In this document: positions 57,367 through 64,000 of the stretch, piece by piece
Layout of the letters: the number at the start of each line of letters is the position of its first letter
Numbering within the stretch: position 1 is the stretch's first letter
DNA from: Burkholderia sp. S171
GTDB taxonomy: Bacteria; Pseudomonadota; Gammaproteobacteria; Burkholderiales; Burkholderiaceae
Reading direction: 5' to 3'
Assembly (NCBI RefSeq): GCF_009766085.1
Contig: NZ_LMUF01000032.1
Location: 1-64,000, forward strand
Length of the DNA: 64,000 nt
Notes under the pieces: model-generated
Seen by the model: the letters and a program-made list of their open reading frames with translations, nothing else
Databases searched by the model: none
Told to the model about the DNA's origin: nothing
Translations under genes and position numbers: made by a program

Positions 57367-58113
57367 TCAGGATACCTGACGGGTCGGCCGGAACAGGATC
57401 TCGTTCACGTCCATGTCGTCCGGCTGGTCGATGGCGAAGGCCACGGCCCGAGCAAAGGAGTCGGCCGGGATGGCGTTGGCCTCATAGAAGTCTTGCATGT
57501 GACGCGCTGTGTCCGGTTCGTTGATGCTGCCCGGCAGTTCGCTGTCCACGGCACCTGGCGACACGATCGTCGTACGAATGTTCCAGGGCTTGACCTCCTG
57601 CCTCAAGCCTTCCGACAAGGCTCGCACTGCATGCTTGGTTGCGGAATAAACGGCCCCGTTCAGCATGACCTTGTGGCCGGCCACTGACGACACGTTGACG
57701 ATATGCCCTGACATCTGACGCTGCATGTGGGGCAGGGCCGCCGCAATGCCGTACAGCACGCCCTTTACGTTCACGTCGATCATGCGGTCCCAGTCGTCGA
57801 CCTTCAGCCGCGCGAGCGGTGCAAGCGGCATGATTCCCGCGTTGTTCACCAGCACGTCGATACGCCCGAACGTTTGCACAGCGGTGTCAACGAGGCGCTT
57901 CACATCGTCGAGCACGGTGACGTCGGCGGCGACGGCAAGCGCCCGCTGCTCCGTGCGGTTCAGCTCGTCGGCCAGTTGCTGCAAGCGCTCGATGCGCCGC
58001 GCGCCGAGCACGACGCTCGCACCGTGCGCGCTCAAGAGGCGCGCGGCCGCAAGGCCCAAGCCGCTGCTGGCGCCGGTAATGACGATGACCTTGCCTTCGA
58101 TCCTGTCGCTCAT
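57367..58113 (-). CDS. Short-chain dehydrogenase/reductase
   Basis: The 248-residue classical SDR has the NADP motif [19 protein letters not shown] at about residue 90, Ser in NVSSVAGHK, and Tyr-x-x-x-Lys in [36 protein letters not shown] fits the common Burkholderia SDR group with unknown carbonyl substrates. Cytoplasmic. The start ATG at 58113 lies 129 bases from the divergent LysR gene, which is a likely regulator. The gene ends 214 bases after the cyclase stop on the opposite strand. Confidence 0.9.
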   Translation of the reverse strand: MSDRIEGKVIVITGASSGLGLAAARLLSAHGASVVLGARRIERLQQLADELNRTEQRALAVAADVTVLDDVKRLVDTAVQTFGRIDVLVNNAGIMPLAPLARLKVDDWDRMIDVNVKGVLYGIAAALPHMQRQMSGHIVNVSSVAGHKVMLNGAVYSATKHAVRALSEGLRQEVKPWNIRTTIVSPGAVDSELPGSINEPDTARHMQDFYEANAIPADSFARAVAFAIDQPDDMDVNEILFRPTRQVS

Positions 58114-58242
58114 GAAGCTCTCCTGTGGGTGATGAAGAACCCGACTTTAGACCGCGTTGTGTCAAGCCACTAGTAGGCTGGCCCTTGCTCTAATCGCAAG
58201 TACAGGTTGATACTGGCGACTCATCATTTCAAGGAGCACCGC

Positions 58243-59214
58243 GTGCCTATCAGCGAACTTCGCGCAATCGAGATCTTCACGAAGGCCATGGAACTTGGCA
58301 GCATCCGGCGCGCAGCGGCGTCCCAGGGCGTAAGTCCGCAGGCCGCGAGCCAGGCGCTCGCCGCGCTTGAAGCGCGGCTCGGCGTACGCCTGTTGCATCG
58401 AACGACAAAAAGCATCGCGCTCACTTCCGAAGGACAGCAGTTTCTGGAGGCCGCCCAGCCGGCGCTGGCAGCACTGGAGCGCGCAGTCGATAGCGTTCGC
58501 ACGGCCAAGGACGATATTGCCGGGCCGCTGCGTATCGCCGCTCCGAAGTACTCGTTCCTGCCGCTGCTCTGGCCTCTGGTCGACGAGTTTTGCCGCCGCC
58601 ATCCTGAGGTCCAGCCGGACGTGAAACTCGATGACCGCATTGGCAACTGGGTGCAGGATCGCGTCGACGTCGGCTTTCGCATTGGGTCTGCGCCCGAAGA
58701 AGGCCTCGTTGCTCGTCGTCTCTTTGCCATGCAATTGATCGTCTGCGCGGCGCCGGCCTACATCGCGGCACACGGCGCACCGGCTTCGATCGAACAGTTG
58801 AACTCGCATCGCTGCAGCGTGTTCCGGCATCCCGGCACCGGTCGCATCCTGCCCTGGCTTCTCAAGGTCGATGGCGAAGTGATTTCCCGCGACCTGCCTC
58901 CTGCGTTGTCGACGAACGATGCCCAGCTCGAGACCGAGGCAGTGCTGTCGGGTCATGTAATCGGCTTGTTGTCGGGCTTGTCCGCGGCCCCTCTTATTCG
59001 TTCGGGGCGGCTCGTGCCGCTGCTCGCGGACCACGCCACCGACCATATGAGCGTGCACATTTACTACGGAAGCCGCGCGGCGCAACCGTCGCGGGTGCGA
59101 GCCTTTATTGATCTGACCATTGAGCGGCTGGCGGGGTCTTCGGACTATGTGCTGGACGCGCGGGAACTTGCCATGGCGGAAGCGAAGGGTCGCAGGAAGA
59201 CGCGCCGGCGATGA
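58243..59214 (+). CDS. LysR-family transcriptional regulator
   Basis: The 323-residue regulator starts with GTG at 58243 after AAGGAG, and not at earlier in-frame codons. The HTH is in residues about 1-60 (SELRAIEIFTKAMELGSIRRAAASQGVSPQAASQALAALEARLG, HRTTKSIALTSEG). The effector domain holds DIAGPLRIAAPKYSFLPLLWPLVDEF and DRVDVGFRIGSAPEEGL. The end is very basic (AKGRRKTRRR). It is divergent from the SDR at 57367-58113, and control of that gene, by an aldehyde or related molecule, is inferred. Confidence 0.92.
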   Translation: MPISELRAIEIFTKAMELGSIRRAAASQGVSPQAASQALAALEARLGVRLLHRTTKSIALTSEGQQFLEAAQPALAALERAVDSVRTAKDDIAGPLRIAAPKYSFLPLLWPLVDEFCRRHPEVQPDVKLDDRIGNWVQDRVDVGFRIGSAPEEGLVARRLFAMQLIVCAAPAYIAAHGAPASIEQLNSHRCSVFRHPGTGRILPWLLKVDGEVISRDLPPALSTNDAQLETEAVLSGHVIGLLSGLSAAPLIRSGRLVPLLADHATDHMSVHIYYGSRAAQPSRVRAFIDLTIERLAGSSDYVLDARELAMAEAKGRRKTRRR

Positions 59215-59580
59215 AACGATGGTCGATCAAGTGTCACGGCGAGATGCGTGCCGGCGTGATAGCTTGAGCAGGCACCGTGTGCCCTTCGTCTCGGACCGCG
59301 ATCGGGCCAGAACCATCACGTCCCTGAAGTCGGAGGTCTCTCCTCCCGTGACCTGCCGCAAGATTTCCCGGTCGGCGCGACCGCGCACGGCGAAACACCC
59401 GGTCTGACCGCTCAGGTGACCGAGATGCAGACGGGAGCGCGGGGCGGGTTCGCCAATATCGAGGTCACAGGCAACAACCTGCTGTACCGGTCGACGGCAA
59501 CCGGTGGCATGTCCGAAGACCCTTGTTCAACGTATTCGTCGACTCTACGAATCGTTTCGTGTGATATCGGTCTCGATGGG
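59215..59580. other. Intergenic region holding a degenerate dispersed repeat
   Basis: No intact gene. It contains copy 1 of a sequence found again near 60098 and 62315 (listed separately). The rest looks non-coding. Confidence 0.45.
59326..59385 (-). repeat. Dispersed repeat family, copy 1 (short)
   Basis: The core GTCGGAGGTCTCTCCTCCCG and CTGCCGCAAGATTTCCCGGTC match the left parts of the two longer copies at 60090 and 62315, with several base changes. Read on the minus strand it gives DREILRQVTGGE, like the protein reading of copy 2 (LEILRQVKGGE). Confidence 0.55.
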
Positions 59581-59988
59581 TCAGCGCCCGGGGTTCGCGT
59601 CCATTTCGGAGGCCCGCGCCAGTGCAAGCGTGTCGATGTACTCCCGGATGTTCGTCACTTTGCCATTTCGAACGGTAATGGCAAAGACCCAATTGTCCTC
59701 GAACGTTCTATTCGTGGCTTTGACTCTGCCCGTGGCGAAGCCGACGACCAGGACCCGATCGCCCTGCGCTACGAATTCGGGGGGCTCCGGGTATGACGTT
59801 TCCATCGTTTCGGAAGCCTTCTGAAGCAAATCCGCCAATCCCGCGTGTCTGCGGTGCGTGCCGGCCAGCGGCCACTCGCCCGGAATGATCCACTCAATGT
59901 CTTCGGCCGAAATCGCCAGCAGACCTTGCTTATCGCCGCGACCCATTGCTGCAAAAAAATCCTTCACAATCTGGACTTGCGTGCTCAT
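59581..59988 (-). CDS. SnoaL-like (NTF2-fold) protein
   Basis: The 135-residue cytoplasmic protein has the cone-shaped NTF2 fold: QIVKDFFAAMGRGDKQGLLAISAEDIEWIIPGEWPLAGTHRRHAGLADLLQKAS, then EPPEFVAQGDRVLVVGFATGRVKATNRTFEDNWVFAITVRNGKVTNIREYIDTLAL. The Asp in AEDIEW and the Arg/His region are in positions where family members bind small polar molecules. No reaction can be assigned. It stands between dispersed-repeat copies 1 and 2 and has no signal peptide. Confidence 0.88.
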   Translation of the reverse strand: MSTQVQIVKDFFAAMGRGDKQGLLAISAEDIEWIIPGEWPLAGTHRRHAGLADLLQKASETMETSYPEPPEFVAQGDRVLVVGFATGRVKATNRTFEDNWVFAITVRNGKVTNIREYIDTLALARASEMDANPGR

Positions 59989-60343
59989 CGAAATCTCTCC
60001 ATTTCTGTTGCATCGGATCGTGTCTGACCTAGCCGGATACGATCGAAATAAACCCGCGACTGGAGCAAGGAAGGGAACGATCGCACCTGACTTCGAACGG
60101 TCTCTCCTCCCTTCACCTGTCGCAGGATTTCCAGGTCGAACTGCGGCGTGTAGGTCTCACGCTCCGACAAACAAATCCACTGGAATGGGTTGATGAAAAC
60201 GACGTGAGAGGCGTGTTGCTCCCGGTGGTCGCGTGCAGGACCGGCAAGCGCAACACCTTCCTGATCTGGAAGGAGTCAAGCATACCTAAACGAGTGCATT
60301 CCGGATGATCTGAGCACAGCTTACTGACGGCGTCGCCCTCGCT
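59989..60343. other. Intergenic region holding a degenerate dispersed repeat
   Basis: About 355 bases without an intact gene. Copy 2 of the dispersed repeat (60090-60250) fills most of it. A short minus-strand frame (59985-60170) is part of that repeat and is not a gene of its own. Confidence 0.45.
60090..60250 (-). repeat. Dispersed repeat family, copy 2 (coding remnant)
   Basis: The minus-strand reading holds HVVFINPFQWICLSE and LEILRQVKGGETV in one frame. The matching copy 3 reads HVVLIDPLKWSCLS, so the sequence was once coding. The core CTCCCTTCACCTGTCGCAGG and GGATTTCCAGGTCGAACTG recur with changes at 62320-62370. The family of the parent protein was not recognised; a transposase start is one possibility. 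Confidence 0.65.
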
Positions 60344-60943
60344 TCAGTCGAACTTGACCAAGTCCTTAAAGATCAGTTGACCCCAGCTATTTCCGCGCGC
60401 CTGCACGAGCAGTCCACCTTCCGAAAGCCCGCCAAGTTTGATCGGCGAAAAACCGAGATTTTCCGCAAGTGCGCCAATCTCCGTTGCGGCGCTGTCATCG
60501 TCGCTCGCCAGGAACACGACTCTCCTGCCACCCTGTACGGCCGGATCCTGGGCAAGGAGGGCAGCGCCCAAATGGTTGAAGCCCCTAACCAGTCTTGCAC
60601 CCGTGAAGGCCTGCGCGACGACCCTGGAAGAAGGCTGTCCTCCCAGTTCCTCAGGGGACACGCCGTAGGCATTGGTCACATCGATAATGGTCTTTCCCTG
60701 CCAAGTGGATAGCGCCTTCGCGACATCCGGGTGCGACTCGAAGCGGACCGCCAAAAAAATGATGTCCGCCTTGACCGCTTCCGCCAGTTTTTGGGGAATG
60801 ACCTCGGGTCCGATCGCGGCCGCGGCGGATGCAAAGCTTTCCGGGTCGCGCGTGGTTGCAACGGATATTTCGATGCCTTTGCGGGCAAACGCCTTGGCCA
60901 GGGCTTGGCCAATCTTGCCGAAGCCGATAATTGCGTAGCTCAT
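60344..60943 (-). CDS. NAD(P)-binding oxidoreductase of the NPD/F420-reductase-like type, copy 1
   Basis: The 199-residue protein begins at the ATG at 60943 after AAGGAAAT. Its Rossmann start is YAIIGFGKIGQALAKAFARKGIEISVATTRDPES. It continues with ADIIFLAVRFESHPDVAKAL, KTIIDVTNAYGVSPEELGGQPSSRVVAQAFTGARLVRGFNHLGAALLAQDP, where the GFNHLG stretch is typical of the family annotated as NADPH-dependent F420 reductase. Without F420 genes the real cofactor is probably NADP alone, and the substrate is unknown. A related gene lies at 62529-63149. Confidence 0.88.
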   Translation of the reverse strand: MSYAIIGFGKIGQALAKAFARKGIEISVATTRDPESFASAAAAIGPEVIPQKLAEAVKADIIFLAVRFESHPDVAKALSTWQGKTIIDVTNAYGVSPEELGGQPSSRVVAQAFTGARLVRGFNHLGAALLAQDPAVQGGRRVVFLASDDDSAATEIGALAENLGFSPIKLGGLSEGGLLVQARGNSWGQLIFKDLVKFD

Positions 60944-61015
60944 ATATTTCCTTTGGATTATCACACCCTACGGACTCCGAATAATTGAAGGGAGCGTGCG
61001 GCGGGGCGTAGCGCG

Positions 61016-61750
61016 TCAGAGTTGCGCGAGGCCGCCATCGACGGCGACTTCGCTGGCGGTCATGAAGCTGCTATCCGACGACGCGAGAAAGGCGGCGACC
61101 GCTCCGATCTCCGACGGATCGGCCATGCGCTGGAGCGGAGTCATCGCGGCATAGATCTTCTGGCCCTCCTCGCCGAGCGCTTCCTTCGCGAGTTCGGTCG
61201 CGGTCGCCCCGGGCGACAGAACGTTGACGCGGATGCCAGTGCCCTTCAGGTCCTCCGCCCAAGTCCGCGCGAGGTTGCGCACTGCCGCCTTGCTCGCGCT
61301 GTAGGCGCTCATTCCCGGGGCGCCCGTGGTGCCGGCGCTCGATCCGGTCAGGATGATCGAACCGCCTTCGCTCATCAGCGGCAGCGCCTTCTGGACCGTG
61401 AAGATCGTACCTTTCACATTGGTGTCGAAGTGTTCGTCAATGTGCTCGGCGGTGATCTTGCCGAGCGCAGCCTGGCTTCCCGCCCCGGCATTGGCGAAGA
61501 CGATATCGAGGGTTCCACGCTCGGCCTTTACCGCCGCGTAGAGCCGGTCGAGGTCGCCCTCATCCGAGACAGAGCCCTTCACCGCGCGGGCATTGGGGCC
61601 GAGCTGGGCCACAGCTGCATCGAGCGATTCCTGGCGGCGGCCGAAGATGAAGACGAAGGCACCCTCTTCGATGAAGCGCTTTGCCGCGGCGCGGCCGATG
61701 CCGGTAGCGCCACCGGTGATCACAGCGGTCTTTCCATTCAGTCTGGTCAT
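61016..61750 (-). CDS. Short-chain dehydrogenase/reductase under HxlR control
   Basis: The 244-residue classical SDR has TRLNGKTAVITGGATGIGRAAAKRF as the cofactor start, NAGAG, ILTGSSAGTTGAPGMSAYSASKAAVRNLARTW with the Ser, Tyr and Lys of the active site, and ASSDSSFMTASEVAVDGGLAQL at the end, typical of glucose/3-oxoacyl-type SDRs. The ATG at 61750 is used; another ATG three codons upstream (61759) lies close to AAGGAAGG. It is divergent from the HxlR gene at 61862 across a 111-base gap that holds two clear direct-repeat operators. Confidence 0.92.
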   Translation of the reverse strand: MTRLNGKTAVITGGATGIGRAAAKRFIEEGAFVFIFGRRQESLDAAVAQLGPNARAVKGSVSDEGDLDRLYAAVKAERGTLDIVFANAGAGSQAALGKITAEHIDEHFDTNVKGTIFTVQKALPLMSEGGSIILTGSSAGTTGAPGMSAYSASKAAVRNLARTWAEDLKGTGIRVNVLSPGATATELAKEALGEEGQKIYAAMTPLQRMADPSEIGAVAAFLASSDSSFMTASEVAVDGGLAQL

Positions 61751-61801
61751 GTCGTGCATCCTTCCTTGGAGTTCTACGGAAGCAGGGAACTGCTTGCTTG
61801 A

Positions 61802-61854
61802 GACAAGTATGCAGTTCTGATAACCTAAGGACAAGTATGCACCTTTTGGTAACC
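61802..61854. promoter_or_regulatory. Direct-repeat HxlR-type operators between divergent genes
   Basis: Two near-identical half sites lie in the HxlR/SDR gap: GACAAGTATGCA then TAACC (61802-61825) and GACAAGTATGCA then TAACC (61830-61854). The 12-base left parts are exact and the spacers differ. They lie beside the start of HxlR (61862) and about 50 to 105 bases from the SDR start, as expected for an autoregulated, divergent HxlR switch. Confidence 0.75.
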
Positions 61855-61861
61855 ATGAAAA

Positions 61862-62239
61862 ATGACTGACGACTGTTCTCGAAATCAAAACTGCGGTGGC
61901 CGCTTCTCCTACGGGCTCGCCGCCACGCTTAGCATCATCTCGGGCAAGTGGAAGCCGCTGATCCTGTACTTCCTGCTCGACGGCCCGAAGCGCTACGGCG
62001 AGCTCAAGCGCAACGTCCATGGTGTCAGCGCCAAGGTGCTGATCCAGCAGTTGAAGGAACTGGAGGCCGATCACGTGTTGGCGCGCACCGACTACAAGGA
62101 GGTGCCACCGCGCGTGGATTACGCGCTTACCCCGCTTGGCCGGAGTCTGGCCGACAAGATTGTTCCGCTGTGCACCTGGGGAACCGAGAACATGGCAGAA
62201 ATGGTGAGCATGCTCGTCGAGCGCGACAGTTTGCTTTAG
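61862..62239 (+). CDS. HxlR-family regulator with two N-terminal Cys
   Basis: The 125-residue protein has the HxlR winged helix: SIISGKWKPLILYFLLDGPKRYGELKRNVHGVSAKVLIQQLKELEADHVLARTDYKEVPPRVDYALTPLGRSLADKI. Cys5 and Cys11 flank the N-terminal helix (DCSRNQNCGG), a place where several HxlR members sense electrophiles by Cys modification. It is divergent from the SDR at 61016-61750 and close to its own direct-repeat operators. Likely target: the SDR and perhaps the small NADP-binding genes nearby. The effector is unknown. Confidence 0.93.
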   Translation: MTDDCSRNQNCGGRFSYGLAATLSIISGKWKPLILYFLLDGPKRYGELKRNVHGVSAKVLIQQLKELEADHVLARTDYKEVPPRVDYALTPLGRSLADKIVPLCTWGTENMAEMVSMLVERDSLL

Positions 62240-62314
62240 CAGAATGCTGAGGGAGCGCTGAGTCGGACGACCTCCTGCATCCGTGGGAGGGCGGCAGATC
62301 GAATTCTTCCGATC

Positions 62315-62512
62315 AGAAGTCGGACGGTCTCTATTCCCTTGAGCTGCAGCAGGATTTCCAGGCCGAGCCGCAGCGTGTAGGTCCCACGCTTTTCGGCCCG
62401 GTTTCATAGGACCGAAAAGCCGCCGCCGACAGACAACTCCATTTGAGTGGGTCGATGAGAACGACGTGAAAAACGCGTTGTTCCCAGTGCGGTCGTGGAC
62501 CTGCCAGTGAGC
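62315..62512 (-). repeat. Dispersed repeat family, copy 3 (with an internal insertion)
   Basis: It matches copy 2 in order on the same strand: GACGGTCTCTATTCCCTTG, GCAGGATTTCCAGGCCGAG and CGTGTAGGTCCCACGCT, then after an insertion of about 30 bases the part around GGGTCGATGAGAACGACGTG. The minus-strand reading HVVLIDPLKWSCLS matches HVVFINPFQWICLS in copy 2, after which the frame is lost. No intact gene lies in this 289-base gap. Confidence 0.65.
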
Positions 62513-62528
62513 ACGTGGTGTCGGTGAT

Positions 62529-63149
62529 TCAGCCGACATCGACGTTCAAGGCGATGTCGAAGGTGCCTGCGCCGTTTTTGGCTAGGCCGATGAGCATCAG
62601 GCCGAGCGACTCGAGCGTCGAGGCCATGTGCAGGCCGCCGACATCGAACGGACGCAGCCCGAGACTCTCGATGAAGGTCGAGACGAGCGCCTTGGCCTTC
62701 GGATCGTCAGCGGCGATGAACGCGTCGAGGCGTCCATTCCGAGCGAGTACGGGGCCGAAGAGGGTGTTGAACGCCTTCACGACATGCGCGCCGGCGGGGG
62801 CGGCCCTGGCGATCTCCTGCGCACCAGAACTGCCGTGGGGTGTGACGAGCCCCGTGAGGTCGGGGGAGACCGGGTTGGTGATGTCGATGATCACTTTGCC
62901 GTCGAGCGCGTGCCCGAACTCGGCCAACACCGCCGCCGCATTGGTGTAAGGCACGGCGAGGATGACGATGTCGCCCGTCGGCGCGGCGCCGTACGTCCCT
63001 GTGGTTGCTCCGGCTGCAAGCTTGTCGGCCAGCGCCTGCGCCTTGGTGGGATCGCGGCTGACCACTTCGACGGTGTGTCCAGCCTTGGCGATGCGGCCGC
63101 CGATCGCTGCGGCCATGCCGCCTGTGCCGATGATGCTGATAGTGCTCAT
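62529..63149 (-). CDS. NAD(P)-binding oxidoreductase of the NPD/F420-reductase-like type, copy 2
   Basis: The 206-residue protein has ISIIGTGGMAAAIGGRIAKAGHTVEVVSRDPTKAQAL as its Rossmann start, DIVILAVPYTNAAAVLAEFGHALDGKVIIDITNPVSPDL, GAHVVKAFNTLFGPVLARNG and FDVGGLHMASTLESLGLMLIGLAKNG. It is a more distant relative of the gene at 60344. The family is usually called F420-NADP reductase, but no F420 genes are seen, so an NADP-linked reaction is more likely. It is cytoplasmic and next to a partial NAD-binding epimerase-like gene. Confidence 0.88.
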   Translation of the reverse strand: MSTISIIGTGGMAAAIGGRIAKAGHTVEVVSRDPTKAQALADKLAAGATTGTYGAAPTGDIVILAVPYTNAAAVLAEFGHALDGKVIIDITNPVSPDLTGLVTPHGSSGAQEIARAAPAGAHVVKAFNTLFGPVLARNGRLDAFIAADDPKAKALVSTFIESLGLRPFDVGGLHMASTLESLGLMLIGLAKNGAGTFDIALNVDVG

Positions 63150-63261
63150 GCGCAGTCTCCTGGTGAGTTAAGTAGTGCTCATATTTTCCAAACGGGGCAT
63201 CCCGCTCAATGTTCCGTGTGTGCCGAGCCCGTTGCAACTTGGCTTCCTGCCTCAGGTCAAC

Positions 63262-64000
63262 TCAGAGGGCAGGGAAGTAATGGCCGTTGTCGAGGTCCTC
63301 GATCAGGCCGGGCTGAGAAGGCTCCCAGCCGAGCGTCTGGCGGGTGATGAGGTTGGACGCCGGGAGGTCCAGTGTGACCAAATTCGCAAGGAATCCAAAG
63401 TATCCAGGCAGCATCAGTACGTCCATGGGAATGCTCACAGCCGGCAGGCCCAGACGGCTGCCAATGGCCTCCGCGATCTCGCGGAACCGGATGCCCTCGC
63501 CCTCAATCCCGTGCCAACTTTTGCCAGCCGGACCCTTCTCCAGCGCCAGGCGGAACAAGGAGGCGAGGTCGCGGCTGTGCACGGCCGGCCACAGGTTCGC
63601 GCCGTCTCCGGGGTAGCCGATAACGCCCTTCTCCTTCGCGAGCCCGATCAGCAGCGGGAGGAAGCCGGCATCGGTCGTGCTGTGCGCGATGGGCGGGATC
63701 CGTACGACCGAAGAGCGCACGCCCCGCTCCGCGAGGCCGACTACGGTGAGCTCCACGACGTTGCGAACCCGCAGGGTGCCCTTGTACGCATTGCCGCCGG
63801 GAAGGGCCGGGTCCTCCTCGGTGGCTGGCCGGCCCAGGTTTTCCCACCCGGGCGAGCCAATGCTCGCCGACACGACCAGCGGCTTTCCGGTTCCGGCCAG
63901 TGCCTCGCCATACGCAAGCATGACCTGGAGCTCCGCAGCGGTCACGGCGTCAAGGCCGCCGGAGGGCAGCAGGTCTTGCCTGTGCGCGACGTGGATGACG
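63262..64000 (-). CDS. NAD-dependent epimerase/dehydratase-like SDR, N-terminus outside the window
   Basis: The minus-strand frame runs from beyond base 64000 to the stop at 63262, giving at least 246 residues. The visible part starts VIHVAHRQDLLPSGG, in the extended-SDR core (normally DGVIHLAxxHD), and continues with GTGKPLVVSASIGSPG, VELTVVGLAERGVRSSVVRIPPIAHST and ANLWPAVHSRDLASLFRLALEKGPAGKSWHGIEGEGIRFREIAEAIGSRLG. It closes with GWEPSQPGLIEDLDNGHYFPAL. This is the common NAD-dependent epimerase-type family of Burkholderiales with unknown substrates. The nucleotide motif lies off the end. Confidence 0.88.
   Translation of the reverse strand, partial: VIHVAHRQDLLPSGGLDAVTAAELQVMLAYGEALAGTGKPLVVSASIGSPGWENLGRPATEEDPALPGGNAYKGTLRVRNVVELTVVGLAERGVRSSVVRIPPIAHSTTDAGFLPLLIGLAKEKGVIGYPGDGANLWPAVHSRDLASLFRLALEKGPAGKSWHGIEGEGIRFREIAEAIGSRLGLPAVSIPMDVLMLPGYFGFLANLVTLDLPASNLITRQTLGWEPSQPGLIEDLDNGHYFPAL

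Noticed and set aside
61016..62539. A continuous minus-strand frame that would extend the SDR upstream by over 260 codons
   Set aside because: The added part overlaps the HxlR gene in antisense, has no family resemblance, and the SDR has a normal start at 61750 with divergent operators upstream.
60344..63149. True F420-NADP reductases
   Set aside because: The family name is common in annotation, but no F420 pathway gene is seen; an NADP-linked reaction of unknown substrate is safer.

Overview
The window looks like chromosome or megaplasmid sequence from a Burkholderiales bacterium, most like Paraburkholderia or Caballeronia. The reasons are the high-GC codon use, the many LysR and HxlR regulators paired with small oxidoreductases, the choline-sulfate genes, and two-partner secretion and curli genes of beta-proteobacterial type. 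This is judged by eye; no database search was run. I see no rRNA, tRNA, CRISPR array, intact insertion sequence or phage.

Left part (1-13.5 kb), in part decaying: the tail of a Crp/Fnr regulator; a broken alcohol dehydrogenase; a choline-sulfatase gene (betC) followed by a choline-binding protein gene (choX) with one in-frame stop; a protein with two divergent Cro-like domains on a basic linker; a heme-oxygenase-fold protein; a PAS-GGDEF-EAL protein; an unusual protein joining a cyclic-nucleotide domain and winged helix to a FliG-like C-terminal domain; and a truncated TctC/Bug binding protein.

Surface and signalling part (13.5-31 kb): a two-partner secretion pair (adhesin and transporter); an HxlR/SDR/hydrolase group; then a c-di-GMP block (a PAS-LOV-like-GGDEF-EAL protein divergent from a YcgR/PilZ protein) next to a complete curli locus. 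The curli genes run csgE-csgF-csgG-csgB-csgA-csgH, with a divergent LuxR-type regulator. The major curlin is very long, with roughly nineteen repeats.

Metabolic and stress part (31-47.6 kb): an OsmC-YcaO protein, a Tat-exported nicotinamidase, a quinone reductase, a peroxiredoxin-like protein, a five-gene reductase operon (ene-reductase, MDR dehydrogenase, two NmrA paralogs around a MetX-like hydrolase) and two tandem PBP4-like lipoproteins.

The most interesting locus is 47.97-57.15 kb. Five tightly packed co-directional genes encode a secreted TPS adhesin, its TpsB transporter, a periplasmic FecR-domain protein, a SulP anion transporter fused to STAS and cyclic-nucleotide-binding domains, and a CHASE2 class III nucleotide cyclase with its catalytic residues in place. 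The inferred idea is a self-contained circuit: an envelope signal is sensed by CHASE2 and/or FecR, cAMP is made, and cAMP gates the co-encoded transporter.

Right end (57.3-64 kb): small dehydrogenases, a LysR and an HxlR regulator (the latter with clear direct-repeat operators), and three degenerate copies of an unidentified dispersed sequence.
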